From positions 1 through 17,868 of the forward strand of contig NZ_CALUDM010000075.1 in the NCBI RefSeq assembly GCF_943914805.1: 17,868 nucleotides of DNA. Direction: 5' to 3'. The notes below the pieces were generated by a model. That model did no database searches and was not told where the DNA came from. It saw only the letters and a program-made list of their open reading frames with translations. Shown in pieces: positions 8,140 through 15,577 of the stretch. Made by a program: the position numbers and the translations under genes. Within the stretch, counting starts at the first letter, position 1. The number at the start of each line of letters is the position of its first letter. This DNA is from an uncultured Acinetobacter sp. Lineage in GTDB: Bacteria; Pseudomonadota; Gammaproteobacteria; Pseudomonadales; Moraxellaceae.

Positions 8140-8907
8140 TTATCGATCTGCAGGAAATGCATTCGGTGGTGGAGCATACTTATTAACAGGTTTAGCATCA
8201 TCACTTTCAGGCGCTTCCAAAGCATAGATCACCGTACCAATCACACCAGCATTTTGAATTGAGCCATGATCGGAGTTCGCAGCATAAGAATCCTCAGGTT
8301 TACTAAAGGTAAATGAAGCAACCGCTGAATTACTCTTTCTAAAACCTTCAATTTTCAATGATTCATGTGGATTTAGTACATAACCTGAATTGCTTCGGGA
8401 TGCTTCACGACCATTAATCACATCAACACCATCTACACTGGCCACAATCTCAAAAGTCTTAGCCGTATTATTTTCATATTTCAGCTGATAACTCTGCCCT
8501 TCACGTCCAGATAAAAAATAACTTTGACCTACTCGATAGATTGGAATGTTATTGTCATGATCATCCACAATTAAAAAACTGATTTTTCCAGCAGCAAGTG
8601 AAATTGAATTGACTGATTTTCCTTGATAATTTTTATCGGCATACTGCACAATCACTTCAGCTAACGGTGAATCTGACTGACGTTTTAAGTCTACTTCAGT
8701 CACTTGGGAATCAATTTCATCTCCCCATTTGGTTCCAAGTTTCTCATCTGTAGCAACTTCATTATTTGTAGCTTCTGCGGCAGCATCTGCTGTTGCTGTA
8801 CTTGTTGTTTCAGTTGGGTTGGTTGAATGGCGGTCTTCTGTTTTTTTCGAACATGCAGCAAGGAAAATACAGAACATTATGCAAATTAAAATATGTATTC
8901 TTTTCAT
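8140..8907 (-). CDS. Uncharacterised lipoprotein, paralogue of 9144-9938
   Basis: A 255-residue lipoprotein with lipobox LAAC and lipidated C19. Serine at +2 predicts outer-membrane sorting by the E. coli rule. Residues 20-55 are a low-complexity Thr/Ala-rich linker. The conserved domain then begins at LGTKWGDE (57-64) and contains NSISLAAGKISF, GQSYQL, EIVASVDG, SGYVL, GFRKSNSAVASF (from 188) and GSIQN-x-GVIGT. It ends with a YAPPPNAFPADR tail. My ungapped comparison with the neighbouring gene over 178 aligned residues gives 116 identities, about 65 percent. From memory, similar SVDG...GYVL...GF(R)xS...GVIG blocks occur in uncharacterised proteobacterial proteins; no function is known to me. 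The start has AGGTGA four bases upstream. An inverted repeat at 8922-8959 sits in its leader. Confidence 0.85.
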   Translation of the reverse strand: MKRIHILICIMFCIFLAACSKKTEDRHSTNPTETTSTATADAAAEATNNEVATDEKLGTKWGDEIDSQVTEVDLKRQSDSPLAEVIVQYADKNYQGKSVNSISLAAGKISFLIVDDHDNNIPIYRVGQSYFLSGREGQSYQLKYENNTAKTFEIVASVDGVDVINGREASRSNSGYVLNPHESLKIEGFRKSNSAVASFTFSKPEDSYAANSDHGSIQNAGVIGTVIYALEAPESDDAKPVNKYAPPPNAFPADR

Positions 8908-8921
8908 TATGTCACCTATTT

Positions 8922-8959
8922 AAAAGCATGATTGATCATCCAATATTTTTGATGCTTTT
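8922..8959 (-). promoter_or_regulatory. Inverted repeat in the leader of the lipoprotein gene 8140-8907
   Basis: A perfect 8-bp inverted repeat AAAAGCAT/ATGCTTTT (8922-8929 and 8952-8959) with a 22-nt loop ends about 15 bp upstream of the start codon, just ahead of the AGGTGA ribosome site. It could be a leader hairpin or an operator. No equivalent is seen before the paralogue at 9144-9938. Confidence 0.3.
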
Positions 8960-9095
8960 TATCTATAGTGATGAATAGGGCATCAGATTATCGGAGGTAT
9001 AGGCAACTTAGATTATTATCAAAATAATCATAACTTGACTGCTCACACTTCACTATTCAGGATTTTTTATAATTTTGTAACATTATAACATTATT

Positions 9096-9125
9096 AAAAA
9101 AGAGGAATCCGCTCATTCCTCTTTT
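9096..9125 (-). terminator. Terminator of the lipoprotein gene 9144-9938
   Basis: A perfect 11-bp stem AAAAGAGGAAT/ATTCCTCTTTT (9098-9108 and 9115-9125) with a 6-nt loop. On the minus strand it runs straight into a T-run (complement of 9096-9101), 19 bp after the stop at 9144. It separates the two paralogous lipoprotein genes into different transcripts. Confidence 0.85.
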
Positions 9126-9143
9126 AACGACAAACTACTGTTT

Positions 9144-9938
9144 TCAATCCGCTGGAAATGCATTCGGTGCAGGCGCATAACCATCATTAGTTTTTTTCAT
9201 CGGATAATATTTTGGCGCTTTTAGTTCATAAACCACCGTACCAATCACACCTGTATTTTGAATAGAACCACTTGAATTATTTGCAGCATAAGCATCTTGC
9301 GGTTTACTAAATGTAAATGATGCAACTGCTGAATTACTCTTTCTAAAACCTTCGATTGCAAATGAACTGAATGGACGAAGCACATAACCACTTTTCGATC
9401 TAGATGCTTGACTACCATCCAACACGTCTAAACCATCTACACTTGCAACGATTTCAAAGGTTTGCTGACTGGTATTCGAATAACGCAATTGATAGCTTTG
9501 TCCATCATTGGCTGAAAGATAATAAGTCTGCCCATCGCGGTACAGGGGTAAAATACGTCCACGATCATCAATAACGGAGAAACTTATTTTCCCAGCAGCT
9601 AAAGAAATACTATTAATGCTTCGTCCTGAAAATTGCTTACTTGCATAACGTATTTGCGTTTCATCAACGGGATTGTTACTCAAGCGTTTTAAATCGATTT
9701 GTGTCACATGCGAGCTTACTTCATCACCCCACTTTGTCCCTAAACGCTCTTCTGAACGTACACGGTTATTCTGTGCTGATGTTGTTTGAGCTGAAGCCAT
9801 TTTTGCAGCAGATGATGGTTCAGGTGCAGGAACAGGTGCATATTCAGCATCGGAAGATGTTGGAGAGTTTTGAGTCGTGCTACATGCGGTGAATAAGCCA
9901 CATAACATTAAGCTTAATAAAATCTTAGATTTATTCAT
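9144..9938 (-). CDS. Uncharacterised lipoprotein, paralogue of 8140-8907
   Basis: A 264-residue lipoprotein. The signal peptide ends at LFTAC (C19), with Ser at +2, which suggests the outer membrane. A 45-residue linker rich in Ser, Ala and Pro precedes the conserved domain, which starts at LGTKWGDE (from residue 66). It shares with its neighbour the blocks NSISLAAGKISF, GQSYQL, EIVASVDG, SGYVL, an unbroken IEGFRKSNSAVASFTFSKP (GFRKS at 197) and GVIGT, plus the YAPAPNAFPAD tail. The linker and signal peptides are unrelated in detail, while the domain is about 65 percent identical. This pattern is typical of an old tandem duplication under selection on the domain. The start is supported by AAGGA 7 nt upstream, and a TATAAT (9960-9965 on the minus strand) lies upstream without a good -35. 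Function unknown. Confidence 0.85.
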   Translation of the reverse strand: MNKSKILLSLMLCGLFTACSTTQNSPTSSDAEYAPVPAPEPSSAAKMASAQTTSAQNNRVRSEERLGTKWGDEVSSHVTQIDLKRLSNNPVDETQIRYASKQFSGRSINSISLAAGKISFSVIDDRGRILPLYRDGQTYYLSANDGQSYQLRYSNTSQQTFEIVASVDGLDVLDGSQASRSKSGYVLRPFSSFAIEGFRKSNSAVASFTFSKPQDAYAANNSSGSIQNTGVIGTVVYELKAPKYYPMKKTNDGYAPAPNAFPAD

Positions 9939-10019
9939 TCTGCCATCCTTATTTTTTAAATTATATAATGGATCAGTATAGTAAATTCAGCATTGAGAAT
10001 TGTTGAATAATGTTTAATG

Positions 10020-10047
10020 GATCTATATTGATCACCCAATATAGATC
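10020..10047 (-). terminator. Hairpin after the thioesterase gene, possible weak terminator
   Basis: A perfect 10-bp inverted repeat GATCTATATT/AATATAGATC (10020-10029 and 10038-10047) with an 8-nt loop lies about 65 bp after the thioesterase stop. It is not GC-rich, and the bases after it on the minus strand (CATTAAACATTATT) are not a proper T-run, so termination here is only possible. Confidence 0.35.
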
Positions 10048-10078
10048 TGTAAATCCTAAGTTATTTTAAATATCTTTC

Positions 10079-10114
10079 TAATTTTGATTTATTGCCTAAT
10101 TTTGATGTATTGCT
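10079..10114. repeat. Imperfect tandem duplication of 18 bp
   Basis: Two adjacent 18-bp units, TAATTTTGATTTATTGCC (10079-10096) and TAATTTTGATGTATTGCT (10097-10114), differ at two positions. The second unit touches the last base of the thioesterase stop codon. It is probably a slippage product. Confidence 0.6.
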
Positions 10115-10908
10115 TACATCGGTCTGAGGGTCAAAATCTGCTCACTACGCCCAAATGGCCCATGCACATCATGCATAATTGAGCTGGATAAACCAATTCC
10201 ATCCGTACCGTATTGCTGTACAGCTTCAAGCCCCAACCATTCCCCTCGTGGCATACGATATAAATGAATTTGTAAGTCTAAGTTCGGAAATCCCCATTCA
10301 AAAGGTCTTGCTTGTCTAGGAACAACGCCATTTGCCATATCCGCCATACAGACTAAACGTACAAAATCAGAAGTTTTTTGCCCTTCTACCATGTCAGTTT
10401 GCGTTTTTAGCCAAACCAAGCCTTTACCTTGTCGTTCGTTATCAGACCTTGCTTCAACTGTTTGTGTATATTGCCCATTCCATTGATGGATTCCATCAAA
10501 AATAGGCATATTTTCAGGTGTTGCAACTCGTGAATCTTCCAATCCAGCAATTGCTGAGCTATCTGAAACCATCATGCGCCAAGTACGTGCTACAACTAAA
10601 GTTTTCCCTTGCCCTTTCATGGTCGATTCAATTAACTCAATGGTCTTTCCCGCACGTATGGTTTGTGTGGTAATTTCAATTTCACCAAGAGCAATCAATC
10701 CATAAATATCCAAACTGATTCGACCAATACGCATCTTTTCACGTGGCGAAAACTGTTCCAACTCCGCACAGATCACGCCTGTTGCAGGCGCCATATGCTG
10801 TTCATTGGGATTCCACGCACCTTGGGCATTCATTGTCGATTGATAATGTGCTGTAACGATACCTTGCTCATCAATATGACGACTCAGCAATTGATAATAA
10901 GCAGACAT
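10114..10908 (-). CDS. Acyl-CoA thioesterase family protein (TesB-like, double hotdog)
   Basis: A 264-residue cytoplasmic protein with the architecture of the thioesterase-like superfamily: two hotdog domains in tandem. The first covers roughly residues 1-115; its ending strands FSPREKMRIGRISLDIYG and ELIESTMKGQGKTLVVA are typical. The second covers about 165-264 and has the pattern NLDLQIHLYR-x-PRGEWLGLE, followed by G-x-GLSSSIMHDVHGPFGRSEQIL. The Asp at 211 in NLDLQIH sits where TesB carries its catalytic Asp. It probably hydrolyses acyl-CoA or a related thioester; the chain length cannot be read from sequence. AAGGA lies five bases before the ATG. It stands alone, with 205 bp to the next gene stop on the left and a 359-bp gap on the right. 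Confidence 0.85.
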   Translation of the reverse strand: MSAYYQLLSRHIDEQGIVTAHYQSTMNAQGAWNPNEQHMAPATGVICAELEQFSPREKMRIGRISLDIYGLIALGEIEITTQTIRAGKTIELIESTMKGQGKTLVVARTWRMMVSDSSAIAGLEDSRVATPENMPIFDGIHQWNGQYTQTVEARSDNERQGKGLVWLKTQTDMVEGQKTSDFVRLVCMADMANGVVPRQARPFEWGFPNLDLQIHLYRMPRGEWLGLEAVQQYGTDGIGLSSSIMHDVHGPFGRSEQILTLRPM

Positions 10909-11267
10909 AAACTTCCTTGTAACGATTTATTGCTTTAATAAACTAATTCATTCTGCCCATTTTTGTACCCAACTTTAGTGGAGAAGTCCATAATTTGAAG
11001 AAAAATTGACCTCATGGGTTCTTAAATTTGCTTACCGATCCAATTCTATCTGCGATAAATGGACATGATTTTAAATAAGCTTTGTCGATTAGCCTATTTA
11101 AGTCACCTCAATTGATACCGAACTAAGAAGAAAATTGCCCAATAATATTTAAGTTGAATGTTTAAGAATGCATACATTGTTTATTTATTGATGATAAAAC
11201 CATTCTGAAATTTAATTTGCTCTATTCTCTATATATTGAAGCGATATCCATTTAAAGCTTTTGAAGC
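10909..11267. other. Intergenic region without a recognised gene
   Basis: This 359-bp AT-rich stretch lies between the yggS stop and the thioesterase start. It must hold the thioesterase promoter (right-to-left), but I cannot pick a convincing -35/-10 pair. The only symmetry next to the yggS stop is a short AAGCTT-TTG-AAGCTT repeat (11257-11271), too AT-rich to call a terminator. I see no open reading frame of note. Confidence 0.5.
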
Positions 11268-11954
11268 TTATTGGTGATAATCACGTGCCCCAAACAATGC
11301 AGTCCCTACACGTACCATGGTTGATCCCGCTGCGATAGCACTTGCCATATCACCTGACATTCCCATACTCAACGTGTCCCAATCTTCTGGATGTGCATGT
11401 TGTGCTTTTACATTTTCAAATAAATTTTTAGCATCTACAAAAGCTTGTGAATGATCAGGTGCAGGAATCACCATCAAACCACGTAGTTTTAAATTTGGCA
11501 GTTGGCTGATTTGTTGTACCAATTCTGCAACCTCTTCAGGCTGACAACCATCCTTGCTCTCTTGAGCATCAATATTCACTTGTAGGCAAATATTCAGTGG
11601 ATTTGATGTTGTTGCACGCTGATTTGAAAGACGTTCAGCGATAATGAAGCGATCAACGCCATGTACCCATGCAAATTTTTCAGCAAGGTGTTTAGTTTTA
11701 TTACGTTGTACATGACCAATAAAATGCCATTCGATGTCTAAGTGCTTCAATGCTTCAATTTTATCTAAAGCTTCTTGTAAATAATTTTCTCCAAATGCAC
11801 GCTGTCCTGTTGTATACATTTCGCTCAACATGTTACTTGGATGTGTTTTTGAAACGGCCAATAACATCACTTGATTCGCATCTCTATGTGCAGCCATGCA
11901 GGCTTGTTCAATCTGTTTGAGCACATGATTTCGAGCTTGATTTAGATCATTCAT
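11268..11954 (-). CDS. yggS: YggS/PLPBP family pyridoxal-5'-phosphate homeostasis protein
   Basis: A PLP-binding protein of 228 residues with the alanine-racemase-like TIM barrel but no known enzymatic activity. It buffers PLP and affects amino-acid and keto-acid balance. Visible signatures are LLAVSKTHP with the PLP lysine, FGENYLQEA, WHFIGHVQRNK, a central CLQVNID strand, GLMVIP, and the phosphate-binding LSMGMSGDM followed by GSTMVRVGTALFG. I chose the ATG at 11954 because it puts the PLP lysine at residue 36, the position in E. coli YggS. In-frame upstream starts at 11969 (ATG) and 11975 (TTG) lack a better ribosome site. It is divergent from pilT, a common arrangement in Pseudomonas and Acinetobacter, with 391 bp between the start codons here. 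Confidence 0.95.
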   Translation of the reverse strand: MNDLNQARNHVLKQIEQACMAAHRDANQVMLLAVSKTHPSNMLSEMYTTGQRAFGENYLQEALDKIEALKHLDIEWHFIGHVQRNKTKHLAEKFAWVHGVDRFIIAERLSNQRATTSNPLNICLQVNIDAQESKDGCQPEEVAELVQQISQLPNLKLRGLMVIPAPDHSQAFVDAKNLFENVKAQHAHPEDWDTLSMGMSGDMASAIAAGSTMVRVGTALFGARDYHQ

Positions 11955-12025
11955 TGACAAGTTTCTCATTTCCAAAAAATTTCAGCTTCCAAGCGATTAA
12001 ATTGTTGGTTATGCTGAGTGAAAGG

Positions 12026-12051
12026 CCTTATTATTCTACAAAATAATAAGG
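12026..12051. repeat. Perfect hairpin in the yggS leader, touching the edge of the pilT-proximal element
   Basis: CCTTATTATT (12026-12035) and AATAATAAGG (12042-12051) form a perfect 10-bp inverted repeat with a 6-nt loop. It overlaps the first bases of the left terminal repeat of the element at 12049-12316. On the minus strand it would lie in the untranslated leader of yggS if transcription starts further right. Confidence 0.6.
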
Positions 12052-12316
12052 GTGTGTTGACAGTTCATAAATAGCTTGCGTTGTAGGCTAAAATTGAGCA
12101 AACAAGGAATGAAATGAAGAGAATAGCGAGACTATTTTCAAATTTCATAACGCAGTTTGAGATAATTTTAGCCACAACCTTGCAGGACTAGAATGTTTTT
12201 TGCTGCTACGTCGTTACGAACTACTCATTTAGAATAACTAAATTTCGTACTTCGCGCCTAGTAACCACTAAAAAACATTCTTCGTCGCAAGCATGTATGA
12301 ATCATCAACATACCCT
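12049..12316. repeat. Structured intergenic element with terminal inverted repeats (MITE-like candidate)
   Basis: A non-coding element of about 268 bp. Its ends are imperfect inverted repeats: 12049-12080 and 12286-12316 match at 26 of 32 aligned columns, with one gap. Inside are two long hairpins. Hairpin 1 (12080-12178) stacks several stems in register: GGCTAAAATT/AATTTTAGCC, CAAAC/GTTTG, ATGAAAT/ATTTCAT and AATAG/CTATT around a CGAGA loop. Hairpin 2 (12191-12280) has an outer 11-bp perfect stem GAATGTTTTTT/AAAAAACATTC and inner stems TACGAA/TTCGTA and ATTTAG/CTAAAT. There is no reading frame in it and no clear target-site duplication at its borders. It ends 29 bp before the pilT start codon, so it probably carries or displaces the pilT promoter. 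I infer a non-autonomous mobile or REP-like repeat; a cis-acting RNA structure is the alternative. Confidence 0.7.
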
Positions 12317-12345
12317 AGGCAAATAGGTTTTTATTCGGGGACATT

Positions 12346-13383
12346 ATGGATATTACAGAATTATTGGCGTTTTCCGTCAAAAACGGTGCATCAGATTTAC
12401 ACCTTTCGGCAGGTATGCCACCGATGATTCGTGTCGATGGCGAAGTACGTCGAATCAATTTACCAGCAATGGAACATAAAGAAGTACATCGACTTGTTTA
12501 TGACATCATGAATGATAAACAACGTCGTGACTTTGAAGAACAATTAGAAACTGACTTTTCATTTGAAGTACCGGGTGTTGCTCGTTTCCGTGTAAACGCA
12601 TTTAACCAAAACCGTGGCGCTGGCGCAGTATTCCGTACCATTCCTTCAAAAGTTTTAACCATGGAAGATCTTGGTTTAGGACAAACGTTTAAAGGGCTTT
12701 GCGAATTACCTCGTGGTTTAGTGTTAGTGACAGGTCCTACGGGTTCTGGTAAATCAACAACATTAGCGGCAATGATTGATTATATTAACGATAACCGTTA
12801 TGACCATATTTTAACGGTTGAAGATCCAATCGAATTTGTACACCAATCTAAAAAGTGTTTGATCAACCAACGTGAAGTGCATCGTGATACTCATGGTTTT
12901 AACGAAGCACTTCGTTCTGCACTTCGTGAAGACCCTGATATTATTCTTGTCGGGGAGATGCGTGACCTTGAAACGATCCGTTTGGCACTCACAGCAGCGG
13001 AAACAGGTCACTTGGTTTTCGGTACGCTACATACCACATCTGCGGCAAAAACCATTGACCGTGTGATTGACGTATTCCCTGCTGAAGAAAAAGACATGGT
13101 TCGTGCCATGTTATCTGAATCACTACAAGCCGTAATTTCACAAACACTACTTAAGAAAACAGGTGGTGGTCGTGTTGCTGCTCATGAAATCATGATTGGT
13201 ATTCCAGCAATTCGTAACTTGATTCGTGAGAATAAAGTTGCACAAATGTATTCTGCAATTCAAACAGGTGCGAATTATGGTATGACCACACTCGATCAAA
13301 GCTTAAAAGCGCTGGTTGCTAAAGGTGTCATTAGCCCTCAGGTTGCAAGAACTATGGCAAAACAACCAGAATCGTTCTTATAA
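12346..13383 (+). CDS. pilT: PilT, type IV pilus retraction ATPase
   Basis: A 345-residue secretion-type hexameric ATPase that depolymerises type IV pili at the inner-membrane base and powers twitching and DNA uptake. The N-terminal PAS-like domain opens with MDITELLAF and SDLHLSAG. Walker A is GPTGSGKST (130-138) with K136, as in Pseudomonas PilT. The Asp box follows, then Walker B with GEMRD carrying the catalytic Glu, and the His box HLVFGTLHT. The PilT hallmark AIRNLIRE is at 288-295. Length and motif spacing match the family exactly. The ribosome site GGGGAC lies a few bases before the ATG. pilU follows after 25 bp. Regulation is unclear because a structured repeat occupies most of the upstream region. 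Confidence 0.98.
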   Translation: MDITELLAFSVKNGASDLHLSAGMPPMIRVDGEVRRINLPAMEHKEVHRLVYDIMNDKQRRDFEEQLETDFSFEVPGVARFRVNAFNQNRGAGAVFRTIPSKVLTMEDLGLGQTFKGLCELPRGLVLVTGPTGSGKSTTLAAMIDYINDNRYDHILTVEDPIEFVHQSKKCLINQREVHRDTHGFNEALRSALREDPDIILVGEMRDLETIRLALTAAETGHLVFGTLHTTSAAKTIDRVIDVFPAEEKDMVRAMLSESLQAVISQTLLKKTGGGRVAAHEIMIGIPAIRNLIRENKVAQMYSAIQTGANYGMTTLDQSLKALVAKGVISPQVARTMAKQPESFL

Positions 13384-13408
13384 GACATGGATTATTGAGG
13401 TTTAAAAG

Positions 13409-14527
13409 ATGGACTTTAATGACTTGCTCAATATGATGATTGAGCAGAAAGCGTCCGACTTGTTTATTACCGCAGAAGTTGAACCATCAATGAAAATTAA
13501 TGGTCAAATTGTTCCTGTGGTCAAAACTAAGTTAAACGGCGAAATTATTATGTCGTTGCTTAACTCAATTATGAGTGAAAAACAACGTAAAGAATTTGCC
13601 GACACACGAGAATGTAACTTCGCAATCACCAACCGTGATAAAACTGCTCGTTTTCGTGTCAGTGCCTTTCAGCAACGTGATATGCCAGGTATGGTATTAC
13701 GTCGTATTGAAACAACAATTCCGACCATGGATGAGCTTAAACTGCCTCCGATCCTGAAAGATTTAGCCATGACCAAACGTGGCATTATTATCTTTGTAGG
13801 TGCTACAGGTACGGGTAAATCGACCTCTTTGGCTTCAATTATCGGTTATCGAAATCATAATTCAAAAGGTCATATCATTACGATTGAAGACCCGATTGAA
13901 TTTGTACACGAACATGCAGGCTGTATTATCACGCAACGTGAAGTGGGAATTGATACCGATTCATTTGAAATTGCGTTAAAGAATACCCTGCGACAAGCAC
14001 CTGATGTGATTTTGATTGGTGAGATTCGTTCACGTGAAACCATGGATTATGCAATCGCCTTTGCAGAAACAGGACACTTGGTTTTCGCCACACTGCATGC
14101 CAACAACGCCAACCAAGCCATTGATCGTATTATTCACTTCTTTGAATCAGATCGTCACAGTCAGTTGTTTATGGACTTGTCGCTCAATTTAAAAGCGATG
14201 GTCGCGCAACAGTTGATCCCTACACCAGATGGCAACTCACGTCGTGCAGCAATTGAAATTCTGATCAATTCACCATTAATTTCAGACTTGATCCGTAAAG
14301 GCGATGTCCATGAAATTAAAGATTTGATGAAGCGTTCACGTGAATTGGGTATGCAAACCTTTGACCAAGCGCTGTTTGACCTCTACAAAGCAGGTCAAAT
14401 CACCTATAAAGATGCATTAAAGCATGCTGACTCACCAAATGATTTACGTCTACAAATTAAATTGGATGAGGAAGGTGGTGCGCAGTTACTCAATGCGCAT
14501 AGCAAACTGACTTTTGACGGACAATAA
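13409..14527 (+). CDS. pilU: PilU, PilT-dependent type IV pilus retraction ATPase
   Basis: A PilT paralogue of 372 residues that assists forceful retraction together with PilT. Walker A is GATGTGKST (131-139), followed by TIEDPIEFVHEH, Walker B with GEIRSRET and the His box GHLVFATLHANN. PilU lacks the exact AIRNLIRE of PilT; the matching segment reads LISDLIRKGD. The protein is longer at the C terminus than PilT (LRLQIKLDEEGG tail), as usual for PilU. GAGG eight bases before the ATG serves as ribosome site. It is cotranscribed with pilT and ends before a strong bidirectional terminator. Confidence 0.97.
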   Translation: MDFNDLLNMMIEQKASDLFITAEVEPSMKINGQIVPVVKTKLNGEIIMSLLNSIMSEKQRKEFADTRECNFAITNRDKTARFRVSAFQQRDMPGMVLRRIETTIPTMDELKLPPILKDLAMTKRGIIIFVGATGTGKSTSLASIIGYRNHNSKGHIITIEDPIEFVHEHAGCIITQREVGIDTDSFEIALKNTLRQAPDVILIGEIRSRETMDYAIAFAETGHLVFATLHANNANQAIDRIIHFFESDRHSQLFMDLSLNLKAMVAQQLIPTPDGNSRRAAIEILINSPLISDLIRKGDVHEIKDLMKRSRELGMQTFDQALFDLYKAGQITYKDALKHADSPNDLRLQIKLDEEGGAQLLNAHSKLTFDGQ

Positions 14528-14555
14528 TTGATTTTGATCTGTACTTAAAATACTA

Positions 14556-14587
14556 AAAAGGGAGCTAAATTAATTTAGCTCCCTTTT
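14556..14587 (+). terminator. Bidirectional terminator shared by pilU and fur
   Basis: A near-perfect palindrome AAAAGGGAGCTAAAT-TA-ATTTAGCTCCCTTTT (arms 14556-14570 and 14573-14587) lies between the convergent stops of pilU (14527) and fur (14610). The A/T ends give a T-tract after the stem on both strands. Confidence 0.9.
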
Positions 14588-14609
14588 AATTTGTTGTATT
14601 TATGTGATT

Positions 14610-15047
14610 TTATTTTTTACGATAAGCTTCCTGACATTCAGGCGCATCACAAAAACCGTACAGGTTTAACGAATGTCCAGTCAGTTTAAAACCGTGCTTA
14701 TCCGCTACCGAATGTTGCTCATGTTCAATGGTATCATTTGTAAATTCAATGACTTTATTACAATTTAAACATACGAGATGATCGTGGTGATCTTCTTGCA
14801 TGATTTCAAAAACAGAATGATTGTTTTCAAAATGATGACGCTGAATAATTCCAGCAGCTTCAAATTGCGTTAACACACGATATACGGTTGCAAGACCGAC
14901 ATCTTCACCTTGTTCAAGTAATGTTTTATAAATGTCTTCCGCGCTCAAGTGGTGTTGTCTTGAATTTTCTAATAATTCCAAAATCTTGATTCGTGGTAGG
15001 GTAACTTTAAGTCCAGCTTTGCGTAAATCTTGATTTGAAATAGGCAT
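14610..15047 (-). CDS. fur: Fur, ferric uptake regulator
   Basis: A 145-residue iron-responsive repressor that controls iron uptake genes. The N-terminal winged helix includes LRKAGLKVTLPRIKIL and the recognition helix GLATVYRVLTQFEAAG. Metal ligands are in place. H33, E81, H88 and H90 match the regulatory site, and H87, D89, E108 and H125 the other. C93/C96 (CLNC) and C133/C138 (CDAPEC) match the structural Cys pairs. The start ATG at 15047 fits the family start MPISNQDLRKAGLK. It is divergent from bamE across a 112-bp gap, a classical arrangement in gammaproteobacteria. I looked for a Fur box in that gap and saw no convincing one. Confidence 0.98.
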   Translation of the reverse strand: MPISNQDLRKAGLKVTLPRIKILELLENSRQHHLSAEDIYKTLLEQGEDVGLATVYRVLTQFEAAGIIQRHHFENNHSVFEIMQEDHHDHLVCLNCNKVIEFTNDTIEHEQHSVADKHGFKLTGHSLNLYGFCDAPECQEAYRKK

Positions 15048-15159
15048 ATAAAAAGGTCTCTCAACAAATTTTAAGTTGGAATATGCAACAGAGTTGAGAT
15101 GCAGTATGATCTATCCGTGGATCAATTGCATCATAATTAATTTGGGATAGTGTAGCAAA

Positions 15160-15558
15160 ATGCAAAAAATCATGCTGACGTTATTCGTCGCTTCTTTACT
15201 TGGTGGCTGTTCTGTATTTGGAGTATACAAAGTTGATATTCCTCAAGGAACACCGTTAACCCAAGCTCAAGCTTCAAAAATTCAAGTCGGTATGACTTAC
15301 CAACAAGTACGTTTTTTGCTGGGTAGTCCAACGGTTGCAGATCCATTGAATCCTGATCGATGGGACTACATTTACAATTATATCCCAGGAACTTACGCTA
15401 AAAAAGCCAAGATTCCTGTAGCACATGGCCAACACTTAAAGGTTTATTTTGATCAATCAGGTATTGTCAATAAAATTGAAGGTTTGGAAACCATTCCTGA
15501 ATCACAACCTGGTTTGCCTGCTTCTAAAGAAGCAATTTTGAATGCGCCTCCACTATAG
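15160..15558 (+). CDS. bamE: BamE (SmpA/OmlA), outer-membrane assembly lipoprotein
   Basis: A 132-residue lipoprotein subunit of the BAM complex that inserts beta-barrel proteins into the outer membrane. The lipobox LLGGC puts the lipid on C17, with Ser at +2 (outer membrane). The mature part has the family blocks YKVDIPQG, then VGMTYQQVRFLLGSP and DPLNPDRWDYIYNY, followed by HLKVYFDQSG-x-V-x-KIEG. The C-terminal ESQPGLPAS tail is Pro-rich. It is divergent from fur and convergent with rnfH, with a terminator between. Confidence 0.95.
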   Translation: MQKIMLTLFVASLLGGCSVFGVYKVDIPQGTPLTQAQASKIQVGMTYQQVRFLLGSPTVADPLNPDRWDYIYNYIPGTYAKKAKIPVAHGQHLKVYFDQSGIVNKIEGLETIPESQPGLPASKEAILNAPPL

Positions 15559-15577
15559 ACACTTTGATATAAAAATA

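Noticed and set aside
7615..9938. A three-gene envelope operon
   Set aside because: Terminator-like hairpins at 8067-8106 and 9096-9125 separate the three genes, so cotranscription is unlikely.
10970..11000. A short stretch (CCCAACTTTAGTGGAGAAGTCC) resembling the end of an IS3-type element
   Set aside because: There is no matching inverted end and no transposase remnant in the 359-bp gap, and the resemblance is from memory only.
12057..12086. TTGACA inside the left terminal repeat as an outward promoter
   Set aside because: A perfect -35 is present at 12057-12062, but the hexamer at the right distance (TTGTAG) is a poor -10. It was not called as a promoter.
15048..15159. A Fur box for autoregulation between fur and bamE
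   Set aside because: The best candidates (around ATCATAATTAATTT at 15131-15144) match the GATAATGATAATCATTATC consensus poorly. Autoregulation is plausible but not supported here.
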